Shown here: piece after piece, positions 10,666 through 20,766 of the stretch | How positions within the stretch are numbered: the first letter of the stretch is position 1 | Layout: every line of letters starts with the position of its first letter | NCBI GenBank assembly: GCA_002099365.1 | Contig: MSED01000003.1 | Coordinates: 1,054,001-1,118,000, forward strand | DNA length: 64,000 nucleotides | DNA from: Phialophora verrucosa | Lineage: Eukaryota > Ascomycota > Eurotiomycetes > Chaetothyriales > Herpotrichiellaceae | Reading direction: 5' to 3' | The notes under the pieces: generated by a model | Database searches by the model: none | The model's input: only the letters and a program-made list of their open reading frames with translations | What the model was told of the DNA's origin: nothing | Program-made: the position numbers and the translations under genes

Positions 10666-11163
10666 CTCTCGAGTTGATTGAAGCAAGAGTTTGTGCACGT
10701 TTGACGGCAAAGTCTAGTCTGCTGGGTTAACGTCTGGGATCAATGTTCAATTCAATCGAAAGTTCGCCGCTCAGCTCCATTATAATTGCAAGCGTATTAG
10801 GATAATCAACAGTAGAGGCCAAAATTCTCTTCAGTGGTCCGGATTTTCTATTGTTGGCAGCTTCTCGAAATGGCAGCAAATAATTTAATACGTGAATAAC
10901 ACAATCACGACCATAATACACTGGTCTAGGGTGTACAGGGGAACGCGTGAAGTTGATGTGCGAAAAGATAGACACTCTTTGCCGGGAATTTGACGGCACC
11001 TGCGCGGGCCTTGGTCTGCTCGGCATCCAGCGCTCCTGTCTGGGAAAAGCCTCGAGCTCAAAACCCTTGGTCATGTCCGAAGATCCGTCAACTTCGCAAT
11101 GGATAGAATAACTTCAGCCTCTTTGAGCGCTCCAGCGGTGAAAGTAGCTGGCAGCCCATTCAC
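10666..11163. other. intergenic, promoter of acyl-CoA synthetase
   Basis: About 500 bases between the alcohol dehydrogenase stop and the acyl-CoA synthetase start. A 115-codon minus-strand frame at 10727-11074 has no family resemblance and is discounted. Confidence 0.4.
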
Positions 11164-13114
11164 ATGGCACCTCCTCAAGCACTTGATCCCGCGACATTTG
11201 ATCGCACTGACCTGACCACTCGCCACGAAGGCCCGCTGGTGCTGCCGCATGATCTCCTTTTCCACAGACTTCATTTTCTGGCATTCCACAGCAGCACGTC
11301 AGCCGTGAGAGATGCTTTCCGCGGCATCGATGTGAACTATCGGCAACTTTTGAGTGATGTGGTCGCTGCTCGAAATCGAATACGGGCCGCAATCTCTCCG
11401 AAGGCACTCGACACCATCTATGACGAGCGGGAGGCCTCTTTCGTGTTGATTGCCCGTGGCTACGAGCTCGTCGTCATGTTCCTGGCGGTGTTGGCACTGG
11501 GCGGCATCGCAGTCCCTACAAGTGCGTGCGCGCAAAATGGCCGTTTTGGATTCTCGGACGACTGACGACCAGGACAGGTATTCATATCACCCAAAAGGAA
11601 CTCAATCATGTGTTGCGTACATCGAGAGCCTCGGCCACGATCTGCTCTCGAGAGTACTCCAGAATAGCACAGTCTGGGTCACCAGCAAAGGAGAATGAAG
11701 AAGATTACATTGTGGTCACTCTGGATGACTTGGTCGATAACACGCCGGGAATAACTCCAAGCGCCCTGATATTCTCATCATCCAAGACTCCAGACCCGAA
11801 CAGGCCCGGGTTAATCATCTTCACCTCGGGGTCTACTGGTCCTCCCAAAGGGGTTGCCCTGCGACGGTACAACTTGTTTGCGATTTCGAGCTTGCAATGT
11901 TGGAGGCAGAATATCCGACCAGGCTACGTGGGTTTGAACTTGCTGCCTACGCACCACGCCACGGGATTGCTGGTCAACATCCTTCCTGTTTTAGTCGGTG
12001 GAGGCTGCGTGGAGTTCACTCCGCCCAGGTTTGACGCCGTCAAGGTCTGGGAACGGATCAAGTTGGGAGGCATCAATTTGTTCTCCGCCGTCCCAACGAT
12101 CTACGTCCGTCTGCTGCAACATTGGGAGAAGTGGTCACCAGGCATTGACGCGGATGAAAGAGAGCTGTATCAGACAGCAGTTTCAAGTATTGAGCAATTC
12201 CACTGTGGCTCTGCCGCTTTGCCCGCGTCCATCGCATCGAAATGGGCGGAACTATGCAGAGGCAGGCAAATCGCGGAAAGGTATGGTGGGACAGAGTTTG
12301 GTAATCCTTTTGCCCACCGTCCTGGAGTTCCTGCTGTGACGGTGAGTTTGAACGCAAGGTGTTCTACAGGAACGCTGACAGAAATATTCAGGGCTCCGTG
12401 GGCACGACAAATCCGGGCATAGAATCATATCTTGAACACGGAGACGAGGGCGAGATCTTCGTCCGGTCCCCATTCCTTTTCTCCAAGTTCGTCGACCTTC
12501 ACCCGGGAGATCTTTGTCGAGGGCGTACATTGACGGACATAGATACGTATACGATATCGACGCTACCAAGAAGTCATTAACGGCCGATGGCTTTTTCAAG
12601 ACCGGCGATGTGGCCGAGAAGCATGGGGAAGCCTTTTTCATCAAGGGACGCAAGTCGGTTGACAGTATGTACAATCCCCATGCACCCGAACTTAGCTAAC
12701 CAAGCAGTCCTTAAATCTGGCGGATACAAGATCTCCGCGCTTGATGTGGAGCGGCAGATCCTCGAACATCCAATGATTGCTGAGGCGATCGTTGTCGGCG
12801 TCGACGACGATGAGTTTGGCCAACGCATTGCGGCGGCCGTCGTATTGAACGAGGTAAGAAGGAAATTCATCTCCCTACTAAATCTAAAACCCCTAACATG
12901 CATCCAGGGTGCGGACCCCCTGTCGTTGCCAGAGCTTCGATCGTTTCTCAGAGACAAACTCTCTTCTTACAAACTACCGACATTACTACGCGTTGTTCGG
13001 GAATTGCCCAAGACAACAACTTTGAAAGTTCCTAAATTGCTGATCAAAAAGGACTTGTTCGGCGCCGATCACCCTGACATTCAAAAATGGTCTTCCTCGA
13101 GGGTCAAACTTTGA
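11164..13114 (+). CDS. AMP-forming acyl-CoA synthetase, ACSF3/malonyl-CoA synthetase-like
   Basis: Six exons (11164-11521, 11578-12341, 12392-12486, 12543-12664, 12708-12853, 12908-13114) give 563 residues. The adenylation P-loop TSGSTGPPKG begins near residue 202. ERYGGTEFGNPF, DGFFKTGDVA and the lysine-bearing C-terminal hinge follow. The stretch SVDILKSGGYKISALDVE closely resembles the same region of ACSF3, the mitochondrial malonyl/methylmalonyl-CoA synthetase, and MatB, rather than fatty-acid or acetate synthetases. The enzyme would therefore activate a short carboxylic or dicarboxylic acid. The donor at 12487 (GTTCGT) is weak, but the splice yields FSKYVYDIDATKK in the expected frame. 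The last three residues, VKL, are at best a weak peroxisomal signal, and there is no clear mitochondrial presequence. It could act last in the neighbouring oxidation pathway. Confidence 0.88.
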
Positions 13115-13956
13115 TGCGCTATCTGTTCCAGTGGACACTGGCGTCGACGAGAGGCCGACTTGTATCACATGGGACTAAATGGCTAACACTGCCAACTGAA
13201 GAGATAGAACTAGAGGCACTGATTGACTTAGACCGCTGACCCGGGGACTCTGTAATGCTGAAAGCAGCGTCAGCAAACCTCTGTCACTTTCGCCCGAGAT
13301 GCAGCCAAGTAGATTGAGTTCGATGCGAAGAAAAGTGAGCTACCCTATGCTTGCTAACACAGATGGGGACATTGCGATAATGATTTCTGACTTGCGCCTC
13401 GGTAAGCTTGTGTAATTGCCTCTCTAGATTTGCGGATAATACAGGAATCGGTTGTGTTGTAGTAGGATAGAGCCTAAACACACAGTTAGTTATGCTAGCC
13501 CCGATAGAGGGCCTATGCACCGTGTCATTCCATGGCCAAACGGTCTCGACTCTCCAGGTTCCCGAGCGACGACCCCGTCTCTAGCGACAAACTTGACCGA
13601 GACTGTCGTTTTCATTCGCATTACTTGGTAGAGTGATCCCAAAGGGACGGTTCACCGTAACTAACGCGATCAGGAATGAGAGATCTCGAACTCGTCCATT
13701 CAAGAGTCAGACCTCGGGCCGAGCGGGGCCAAGGGGTCCGTCTCAATTGGCCCCGTTGACCCCGAGGCATGAGTGGGCCGCCGACAACGTGGGGACCCCA
13801 GATCCCAGATCCACGTACTTAATCAATATCAATCCTCCATGGACCCCGGACTCCAGACCCCAGAGCTCAAGCTTCGAAGGCTTCAACGACCGATTCAGAT
13901 TGTGAACCTCCTGCTCTCCGCCTCGACGCCTTTGTTTCTCGACGCTGAAAGCCGCA
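13115..13956. promoter_or_regulatory. promoter region of the DAL5-type transporter
   Basis: This 842-base gap holds no gene. From 13712 to 13767 it carries an unusually dense set of nested inverted repeats, listed separately. The ~190 bases between them and the start codon may be transcribed leader. Confidence 0.5.
13712..13767. promoter_or_regulatory. nested inverted repeats including shared CTCGG-G-CCGAG element
   Basis: Bases 13712-13724 repeat exactly the 13 bases found at 8927-8939, with the perfect inverted repeat at 13713-13723. Directly behind it, CGGGGCCAA (13724-13732) pairs with TTGGCCCCG (13747-13755) across a 14-base loop. The outermost CCTCGGG (13712-13718) pairs with CCCGAGG (13761-13767). 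The block could be a cooperative operator for a dimeric Zn2Cys6 protein, or a hairpin if transcribed. It lies about 190 bases upstream of the transporter ATG. Confidence 0.45.
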
Positions 13957-15470
13957 ATGGTGACTTCGGAGACCAAGATGGCGGCTATCATCTCCGACAG
14001 CACAGCCCTCGGGGATGAGAAACCCGACATCGGCTGCCACGAGGACTCACTAGGCGGCGACGAATACCCGGCCATAAGCGACAAGAAACTGTTGCGCCGT
14101 ATCGACCTCCATATCGTGGCCTGGCTCGCGACTCTTTACGCATTCTCGCTGCTCGACCGGACCAACATTGGATCTGCCAAGGTTGCCGGCATGGAGGTCG
14201 ATCTCGAGCTGACGGGGAATCGATACTCGATTGTCTCTCTCATGCTGTTCCCGACGTATATCTTGCTCGAGGTCCCATCCAACATGCTCATTCGCCGCGT
14301 CAGCGTCAGGGCATACCTCGCGTTTTTTGTCTTTTGCTGGGGCGTCCTCGCCATGTGCTGTGGCTTTGTCAACGATTGGAAAGATCTCATCGCGGTCAGA
14401 GTGCTCCTTGGTGCCTTCGAGGGCGCATTTCAAGTAAGTCGGCTCCATCGGCTCCGTCTGAAGACGAAAATCAGAGACTAGACTGATCATTCGTTAAGCC
14501 AACCTGCTCTTACATCATTTCGTCGTGGTACAAGCGCTACGAAACACACCAGCGCATCGCTATTTGGTACATGAGCGGTGCGTTTCTCAATGGCTTCCAG
14601 GGTATCATCTCCTACGCGCTCAGCTTGATGGAAGGTGTAGGTGGACTTCGCGGATGGCGTTGGATTTTCATCATCCCTGGTCTCGTCACGGCTGTCCTGG
14701 CGCTGCCCGTCTACCACTACGTGAGCGAATTTCCCGAGCGGGCCAAGTGGTTGAAACCGCATGAGCTCCGCCATATCCAGGAACGTCTCCACCATGACCG
14801 CGGCGAGGTTGAAGAGAAAATGAACCGGCAGCGACTGCTCGCTGCTCTGGGCGACTGGCGATGCTGGGCTTTGGCCCTCCTGCTCTTTTGGTCGACCGCG
14901 GGCTCGTACTCGTTGTCCTTCTTCCTCCCCTCGATCCTCAAGGGTTTCGGATTCAGCACAGCACTTAGCCAGATCCTGGTCACGCCTCCGATGATCCTGT
15001 CCGTCTTCTGCTCCATCGGGACAGGCCTGTGGGCGGACCGTGTCCACATTCGATCGCCATTCATCGTTGCTCACATGGTCTTGGTTATCGCTGGCATCGT
15101 CCTGATTGGATGGGGCACAAACCTGGGTTCCAGAATGGTGGGTGTCTTCCTGATGACGATCGGAAACAATTGCACCATCCCTACTATAATCGCCTTCCTC
15201 ATCAACAATCTCCCCTCGTCAAGCAAGCGCCAGATCGCGCTGCCGTTGCAAGGCGGGTTTGCGGGAGTCGGCGGGATTGCCGGGGCACTCATTTTCAGGA
15301 CCCAGGATGCGCCAAAGTATCACTTTGGCCTCTATTTGTCCATTGCGTTTGCCTGCTGCAGTATCCTGATGACCGGTGCGATGGTGTTCTATTTCCACTG
15401 TGAGAATAAAAAGGTAGAGGAGGGAGGACCGGCCATCGATGGCATCGAGGGCTTCCGCTATACGCTCTAG
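13957..15470 (+). CDS. MFS transporter, anion:cation symporter (DAL5/allantoate permease) family
   Basis: Two exons (13957-14433, 14499-15470) encode 482 residues with about 12 membrane spans. The start of the first span reads LYAFSLLDRTNIGSAKVAGM, the typical DAL5-family motif, and the central loop and second six-span half follow normally. Members import ureides, nicotinate, pantothenate or other small carboxylates with protons across the plasma membrane. A second ATG at 13978 could also be used; both leave the same short cytosolic N terminus. The gene follows the acyl-CoA synthetase on the same strand and shares a 13-base inverted-repeat element with the monooxygenase/alcohol dehydrogenase promoter, suggesting that it brings in the substrate of that pathway. 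The actual cargo cannot be read from the sequence. Confidence 0.9.
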
Positions 15471-16009
15471 GGCGTACAGCCGGAGGTGGTAGGCTAATGG
15501 TTTTGGAACCAGTGTCTATTAAATAAGGACATGTAAATACAACAGATTCACATGGAATGAGCAGACCGTCACAGTCGAAATGAAATGATAATGAGAGGAG
15601 GAAACCACCTGGACCGTGAAGATCCAACGTGCAATGCAGCATGAAACTTCCCTCCGATCTCCCAGATTCCACCCCATACTGTACCGATGTACGTTCTTGA
15701 TCACCGGAACACACCGCTTCTATTCCCTCAGAACCTCAAATTGAAGGATCGCTGGCCCACTCGACAATTATTCATCTCGTTGCAGAAAGCTGTGCCAGTC
15801 TCGTGATGATATACGTGTTGCGGGTCCCCAATGGTAAGACGAGTAATGCTAGTTTGCCCTCGGCAATTGGATAGCTCTGTCTCTCCTACTTCCATGTCAT
15901 TTCCGAAAGTCAAAAACAGCGAGACAGTAAATCTGGTGCGCTCTGACCTCCCCTATGGACGTGGACAGTCAATTTCTCCAGCAGATAGCGTTGTATTTTG
16001 GAGGACAAA
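15471..16009. other. convergent intergenic region
   Basis: This is the 3' flank of two transporter genes that point towards each other. No credible gene or repeat is seen. Confidence 0.4.
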
Positions 16010-17951
16010 TCAGAAGTTGTCTCCATGCTGCGAAGGCCGACCAGTCACAAATTTCGCCGCCGTCCACTTCCGCACACCAGGGCCAATGAAATAGAAGGCC
16101 CCGACAATGAGATGGGCCGCCAAAAGGATCATCGCAAGCACAACGTGAGGGACAGTGAATCCGGAGGCCGCCGTCCACGGAAACACTGCATAGGTGATGC
16201 CAAATCCAGCGATGTTCTTAATCCCGTTGAACATGACAAGCACTGCGTCTGTTCGTGCTTCGTACACATCCATCAGGTACGCGTATAAGATGGACAGCCC
16301 GGCGACGAAGCTGAAGAGGCCTGTGAGCGAGCGGTCATCAGTCAGATCTCAACCCTCAGGGAATCGCAAGATATTAAGGCAAACATACACCCGAACGAAC
16401 CGGCCATAGGACCAATCCAATGACATTTGTCGCCCAAGCAAGCACCGAAGAGCGCTGTTCCCGCAACGCCCATAGAACCGGTGATGAGAAGAAGCACAAA
16501 TCGAGTCTCTGGGTGAGGTTTGACGGCGCTCTTCGCCGCGATGCGTAAGTTTCTCATCTCATACCAGTCTGCCATATATCCGCTGACGGCGACCGCCACG
16601 AGAATGCCAATGAAGGGGGCAACGTAAGAGGTGCCTGTCGCTTTGACGGAAAAGCCGTAGACTTGGGTGAAAGCGAAGGTCGATACCGTCTGGAAGTAAT
16701 GAGTGGTTGGTTAACCAGCTACATCGTTTGAGAGCATCCTTACCATGACATAATTCGTCACCATGACCATGACGGATCCCCAGAAGGTGATCATCATCAC
16801 GACAGGGTGTAGAATGTACGGGAATGGGTAGAGCAGCGCTGATACGAGGCTAGATTGTGATCGTCAGCAGCTGTGGTACCAACCACGATTGTGAAACTGC
16901 TACCTGTGCACTTTTGCCGTTCCTCCGCCACTCACACGCCAGAATCGGAGACTGTCGATGTATGTCCGGCGCGTTTTGTCTGCAGTCGTGCTTGCGGTGT
17001 ACTGAGTCTCTGGGAAGAAGAGAAAGAGCAAAACCGCTGTGGCAAGTAAAAGAACGACCATGATCCACTGCGTCCACCTCCAGCCATGGTCACTGACAGC
17101 TGGTCAGTGTAACTTCTGCCTATTATCGATAGTGTGACTCACCTATAGATATATGCCCCAATAAGAGGACCCATGGGGAACCCAGCACCCTCGAAGACCA
17201 AAAGAGTGGTGACGGCTCTAGCGCGGTACTTGAGGTGGAACACGTCGCCGATGACTTGAGGGGCGAGAACTTCCGGAGATGCCACAAACGCAGAAGCAAT
17301 GATGCGAGCGGCCAGTAGATTGGAGAAGGTGGTGGCCTTAGCACCCCAGATCGATATTAGACCCCCAGCTAGAGCGCAGGGCACAAAAGTCAACCGGACG
17401 CCGTAACGATTGGCCACACCAACCCAGATCAAGGACGCCGACCCATATGCCAGTGACGAGCCCGCTATCAGATAGCTGGCTGTTGCGAAAGAAATTTGGA
17501 ACTCCCGGGTGATTGCAGGGAATGCCGGCCCATTTATCACGATCTGGTGGCAGGATGAGTCAGTGCAACTGCTCGAAGGTCGTCGCAGACTATCGCGGGC
17601 ACCATCTCAAAGGATCTTTCATGAGGGACACCCAGATCATCGAGACGTGTTGCAGGAAACGAGACTTACGTTGGCTGTCCCAACGTACCTGCTGAGCTGT
17701 TACTATTGGCCACCAGGAAGCGAAATCCAGAGGAAGAGCGCTGCAGCCCTCGACGCGAAGTGGCGGCAAGTGGTGGGGAAGACTCACATCCAAACACACA
17801 GCACCGCGAGCACGGTGAGCTTTTGTGGCGTAGACCAGTTCAGCGGATCGTGAACATCGTCAGAGAAAGTTTCATGGCCTAGGTCTTCGAGCTGCACCTC
17901 TTCTTCTCCTGAAATCTTTTCTGCAGAGACGATTGAATCGGAAACGGCCAT
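16010..17951 (-). CDS. MFS transporter, DHA1 drug:H+ antiporter-like
   Basis: Seven exons (17951-17788, 17688-17670, 17543-17143, 17092-16904, 16849-16744, 16689-16389, 16320-16010) encode 496 residues with about 12 spans. The N terminus has the DDVHDPLNWSTPQK motif that precedes the first span in this family, and the loop after span 6 reads FPETQYT. Exon 2 is only 19 nt, encoding the codons between WM and NIVINGPAF. For exon 4 the GTAGCA donor was chosen because the earlier GTGAGT gives the wrong phase. Relatives export drugs, polyamines or metabolites at the plasma membrane. The gene diverges from the short-chain dehydrogenase over a 535-base promoter, so both may be controlled together with the cluster. 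Substrate unknown. Confidence 0.87.
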
Positions 17952-18486
17952 AATGGATTGAAAGGCGATCGGGCAATACTCCGTAAATGGCCATGTAGAG
18001 CGCTCTCGTCCACGTGGCGGACCTGCATGTAACGTATAGATAAATGCATACAGCATTGACAGAGAAGGGGTTCTCTGAGCCTTGCCGACCCACACTGTGC
18101 CATGGCCGAGTCTTGGAGCGCGGGCTGGATCCCCCGGATATCCCCCGCCTCCGCAACAGGAGTGCGCTCCACAACGATGCCCCGACGTTAGACAGTCCGG
18201 GGCTTCATGACACGGTATCTCCGGCTTCATTCCATTCGGGGCAGGCAGCCTGCTTCGGCACCGTGTCAAACTCATCTAAAGGATGGTTCCGATCCTTACC
18301 CATCACATAGCCACGTAGCCCCGGAGACCTTGGGAATGCTAGCAAGCCTGACACAAGGCTGAACGCTGGGCAAGCACTGGAGCAGTTCCATTGCAGGAGA
18401 TAAAAGGTCTGGAATACGAGCCTGGAAGCCCGGTTGACCATACCTTCCCTTACAAACGGTCCTATCATCACCTGAGTTAAGAGAAT
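17952..18486. promoter_or_regulatory. divergent promoter between DHA1 transporter and SDR
   Basis: The 535-base segment lies between two start codons reading outward. It is rich in CCGG/CCCCG words around 18131-18200, including an 8-base palindrome GGATATCC (18136-18143). The paired CTCGG element found in the neighbouring promoters is absent. Confidence 0.45.
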
Positions 18487-19444
18487 ATGTCCGAAAAGCT
18501 CACTGTCCTCGTGACAGGCGCAGCCACCGGGTTCGGAGCTCTCACGGCGCGAACTCTTGCGAAGTCTGGCCACCAGGTATACGCTGGAATCCTGCCAGCT
18601 GACGATGGCGCCAACGCATTCTACGAAGAGACCAGGGAGTTCGCAAGGGCGAACCAGGTCCATATTGTGCCTGTGCAACTGGACGTGACAGATGATGCTT
18701 CAATCCAAACAGCGGTCGACACAATCATCTCGGAGAAAGGATCTATTGATGGCCTTATCCACAATGCAGGTGAGTTGGAAACCTTGGCCGGGAAGATGCT
18801 GCCGCTTAACGTCAATGATAGGGCTTCTCGCGTACGGTCCAACAGAAAGCTTTCTGCCAGAACAGTTCACCAAACTTCTCGAGGTCAATTTGGTTGGTCC
18901 GCAAAGAGTCAATCGGATTGTAATGCCGCACATGCGTCGCAAAGGTCGCGGAGTCCTCATTTTCGTCTCTTCAGCCAGTGTGTATGGCTCCAGCGCCCCT
19001 TTTGCCGGAGCATATTTTGCCAGCAAAGCCGCAGTGGACTCTCTGGCCCAAGTCTATCAACTTGAACTGAGTCCCTTCGGAATCGAGACATCTATTATTC
19101 TTCCGGGCTTCTTTCCGACGGGTACGAATATATTCGCCGCAGCACTGCATCTCGGAGATACTCAAAGAGCCGAGGAGCTCTGGTCTCCATCGAGTCCACT
19201 GGCTGGTTGGGATGCAGTGCTTCAAGAGAGCGGCAGAAAGCTTCTCAGCCCTGAAGCCACGCCGCAAGCTGTTGCTGACGCGATTGATCGTGTCGTCAAC
19301 GCCGAACATGGCAAGCGGCCATTCAGAGCTATTATTGAGTATGATGGAGGACAAACCGAAATCTCTGCGGGTGTGCATGACTTGGTTAGAGATAGATATC
19401 TTACGAGATATGGTTTTGGTGAGCTTTTGAAGCCGAAGAACTGA
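18487..19444 (+). CDS. short-chain dehydrogenase/reductase
   Basis: Two exons (18487-18769, 18822-19444) give 301 residues. The cofactor motif TGAATGFG sits at residues 10-17, LDVTD near 60 and HNAG near 93. The catalytic residues are Ser145 (or Ser147), Tyr159 and Lys163 in AYFASK. The 52-nt intron splits the HNAG glycine codon and its removal gives HNAGLLAYGP. The extended C terminus makes it a classical SDR with a longer substrate loop. It would interconvert a hydroxyl and a carbonyl with NAD(P)H. It closes the run of oxidoreductases and shares a promoter region with the DHA1 transporter. Substrate unknown; it could offer an alternative alcohol/ketone step beside the zinc enzyme. Confidence 0.92.
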
Positions 19445-20145
19445 TAGAAGTCCTCCTCATATTTTGCACCGTCCGCCCGGGAGGTATGAGCTTGCCTTCC
19501 TGCACAATCCGTTCCAGTTTCGATTAGTACTCGTGGAGTTCCAATGATTTTGGTAGCATTCTGCTATTGAATGAAATTGCCGTAGTTGTGACCTTTAAAA
19601 GGTCATTGATTCCGGAAGCTAAGATACTGAATTTCGAACAGTGAATTCCAGACGGCAAGGGTGAAGCCTAGGTACTGTAATCGTCGGCAGAACATCCCTT
19701 GGGTGGGTTGATCGGGTCGAACACCCGACTCATCCTGGCCCGTGTCAAGGCCTTGATAGGGGCTCGATTGAGCCCTCGGCGCTATGCTCAGGGAGTGTTT
19801 AGCGATATTCAGCTAAAGGCTCAGTCGGTTTACAGCAGCCTTCGCCCACCCTCTAAAACCAAGTGGCTTATGGCAACCGCGCTTTTCGTTCGCGAGTAAT
19901 AGCGGTAGCACTGTGGGAGAAACGCCGTAGAACTTGAATCTTCAGATGTCTTGTATCCGGGATTGTGATCAGTACTGCTAGCTCGAAGCTAGCGGAGGTG
20001 TCTCTCGTCATCATCGATCATCCTGAGAATCGGGAGGTCTCCTTTGGAAGGTCAACCCGACAAGAGGAGCGAGAACAATGCTGGCTCGCTGCATATGTCC
20101 GAACCAGTTTTCTGCTACTGAAGAACTTGGATCGGTAGGGTTTGA
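19445..20145. other. convergent intergenic region
   Basis: The 701 bases between the SDR and the DUF6314-like gene hold no credible gene. A 66-codon plus-strand frame at 19699-19899 has no family features. Confidence 0.4.
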
Positions 20146-20766
20146 TCAAGACCTGACAAAAGTTGTCTCGATGTGTTGATCTTTCTTTGGGCCGAGAACC
20201 TCATGTACCGTCGTCCAGGAAGTGAGCTTGAAGGGAGAATCCTCGCTCGATCGAGTCAAAGTGAAAGCGTAGGAGCTACTGTAGAAGTCCTCCGCGCAGA
20301 GATGGCCACCGGTTCCGTGGAGGACAAGCCTGCTATCGGATTCCGATTTCTGGTCCTCGTCAAACGGTACGTCTATTTTGTGGAACAGGTAGTCGATGGT
20401 CTCAGTCCCCGGTTTTGTGAACCAGATACTTATGGTATGTCCATTTTCGGATTTCTGTAAGCGCCAGATGTATTTTCTCGAAAAGGCGAAGGTAGGAACA
20501 TCGGTCAGTTTGTTACCCGTGGCCATCATCATCTCGAACTCCCCATGTTCATGGTATAGAAGCTCTGTGTCGGCAAGGTGCAGCTTTCCATCGGAGTCCA
20601 TCACAGGTGAAGGCAACGGCCTGGTTGTGAAGAGAGCTTGACCGGCGCATCGGCCCGACGGTTCTGAAGGGTCTGCGCTTCGTAGTTGGCGATTGAGAGC
20701 CCAGGTTCCGGCGAGGTCTTCGAACAGGCCCCTTAGAAGAGCCGAGTCAGATGGACGGGCCGCCAT
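20146..20766 (-). CDS. DUF6314-like protein
   Basis: A single exon encodes 206 residues. It begins LLRGLFEDLAGTWALNRQL, includes a GRCAGQALF segment, LLYHEHGEFEM, a KYIWRL strand and near the end HLCAEDFYSSSYAF and SWTTVHEVLGP. This order (L.GTW, G.A.F, Y.E.GE, Y.W, then C..D.Y) matches the small beta-barrel-like DUF6314 family of fungi and bacteria, whose biochemical role is unknown. The start is taken as the ATG at 20766. The frame continues 48 codons upstream, but only to a TTG, and that part has no similarity. It is unlikely to belong to the oxidation cluster, though its position next to it leaves that open. Confidence 0.7.
   Translation of the reverse strand: MAARPSDSALLRGLFEDLAGTWALNRQLRSADPSEPSGRCAGQALFTTRPLPSPVMDSDGKLHLADTELLYHEHGEFEMMMATGNKLTDVPTFAFSRKYIWRLQKSENGHTISIWFTKPGTETIDYLFHKIDVPFDEDQKSESDSRLVLHGTGGHLCAEDFYSSSYAFTLTRSSEDSPFKLTSWTTVHEVLGPKKDQHIETTFVRS

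Noticed and set aside
16871..16940. GTGAGT donor inside exon 4 of the DHA1-type transporter
   Set aside because: Although it is a stronger donor, it gives the wrong phase for the next exon (LVSALLYPFPYILHP); the later GTAGCA keeps the frame.
4617..19444. Secondary-metabolite biosynthetic cluster
   Set aside because: No polyketide, non-ribosomal peptide, terpene or prenyl-transferase gene is present; the enzymes fit catabolism better.
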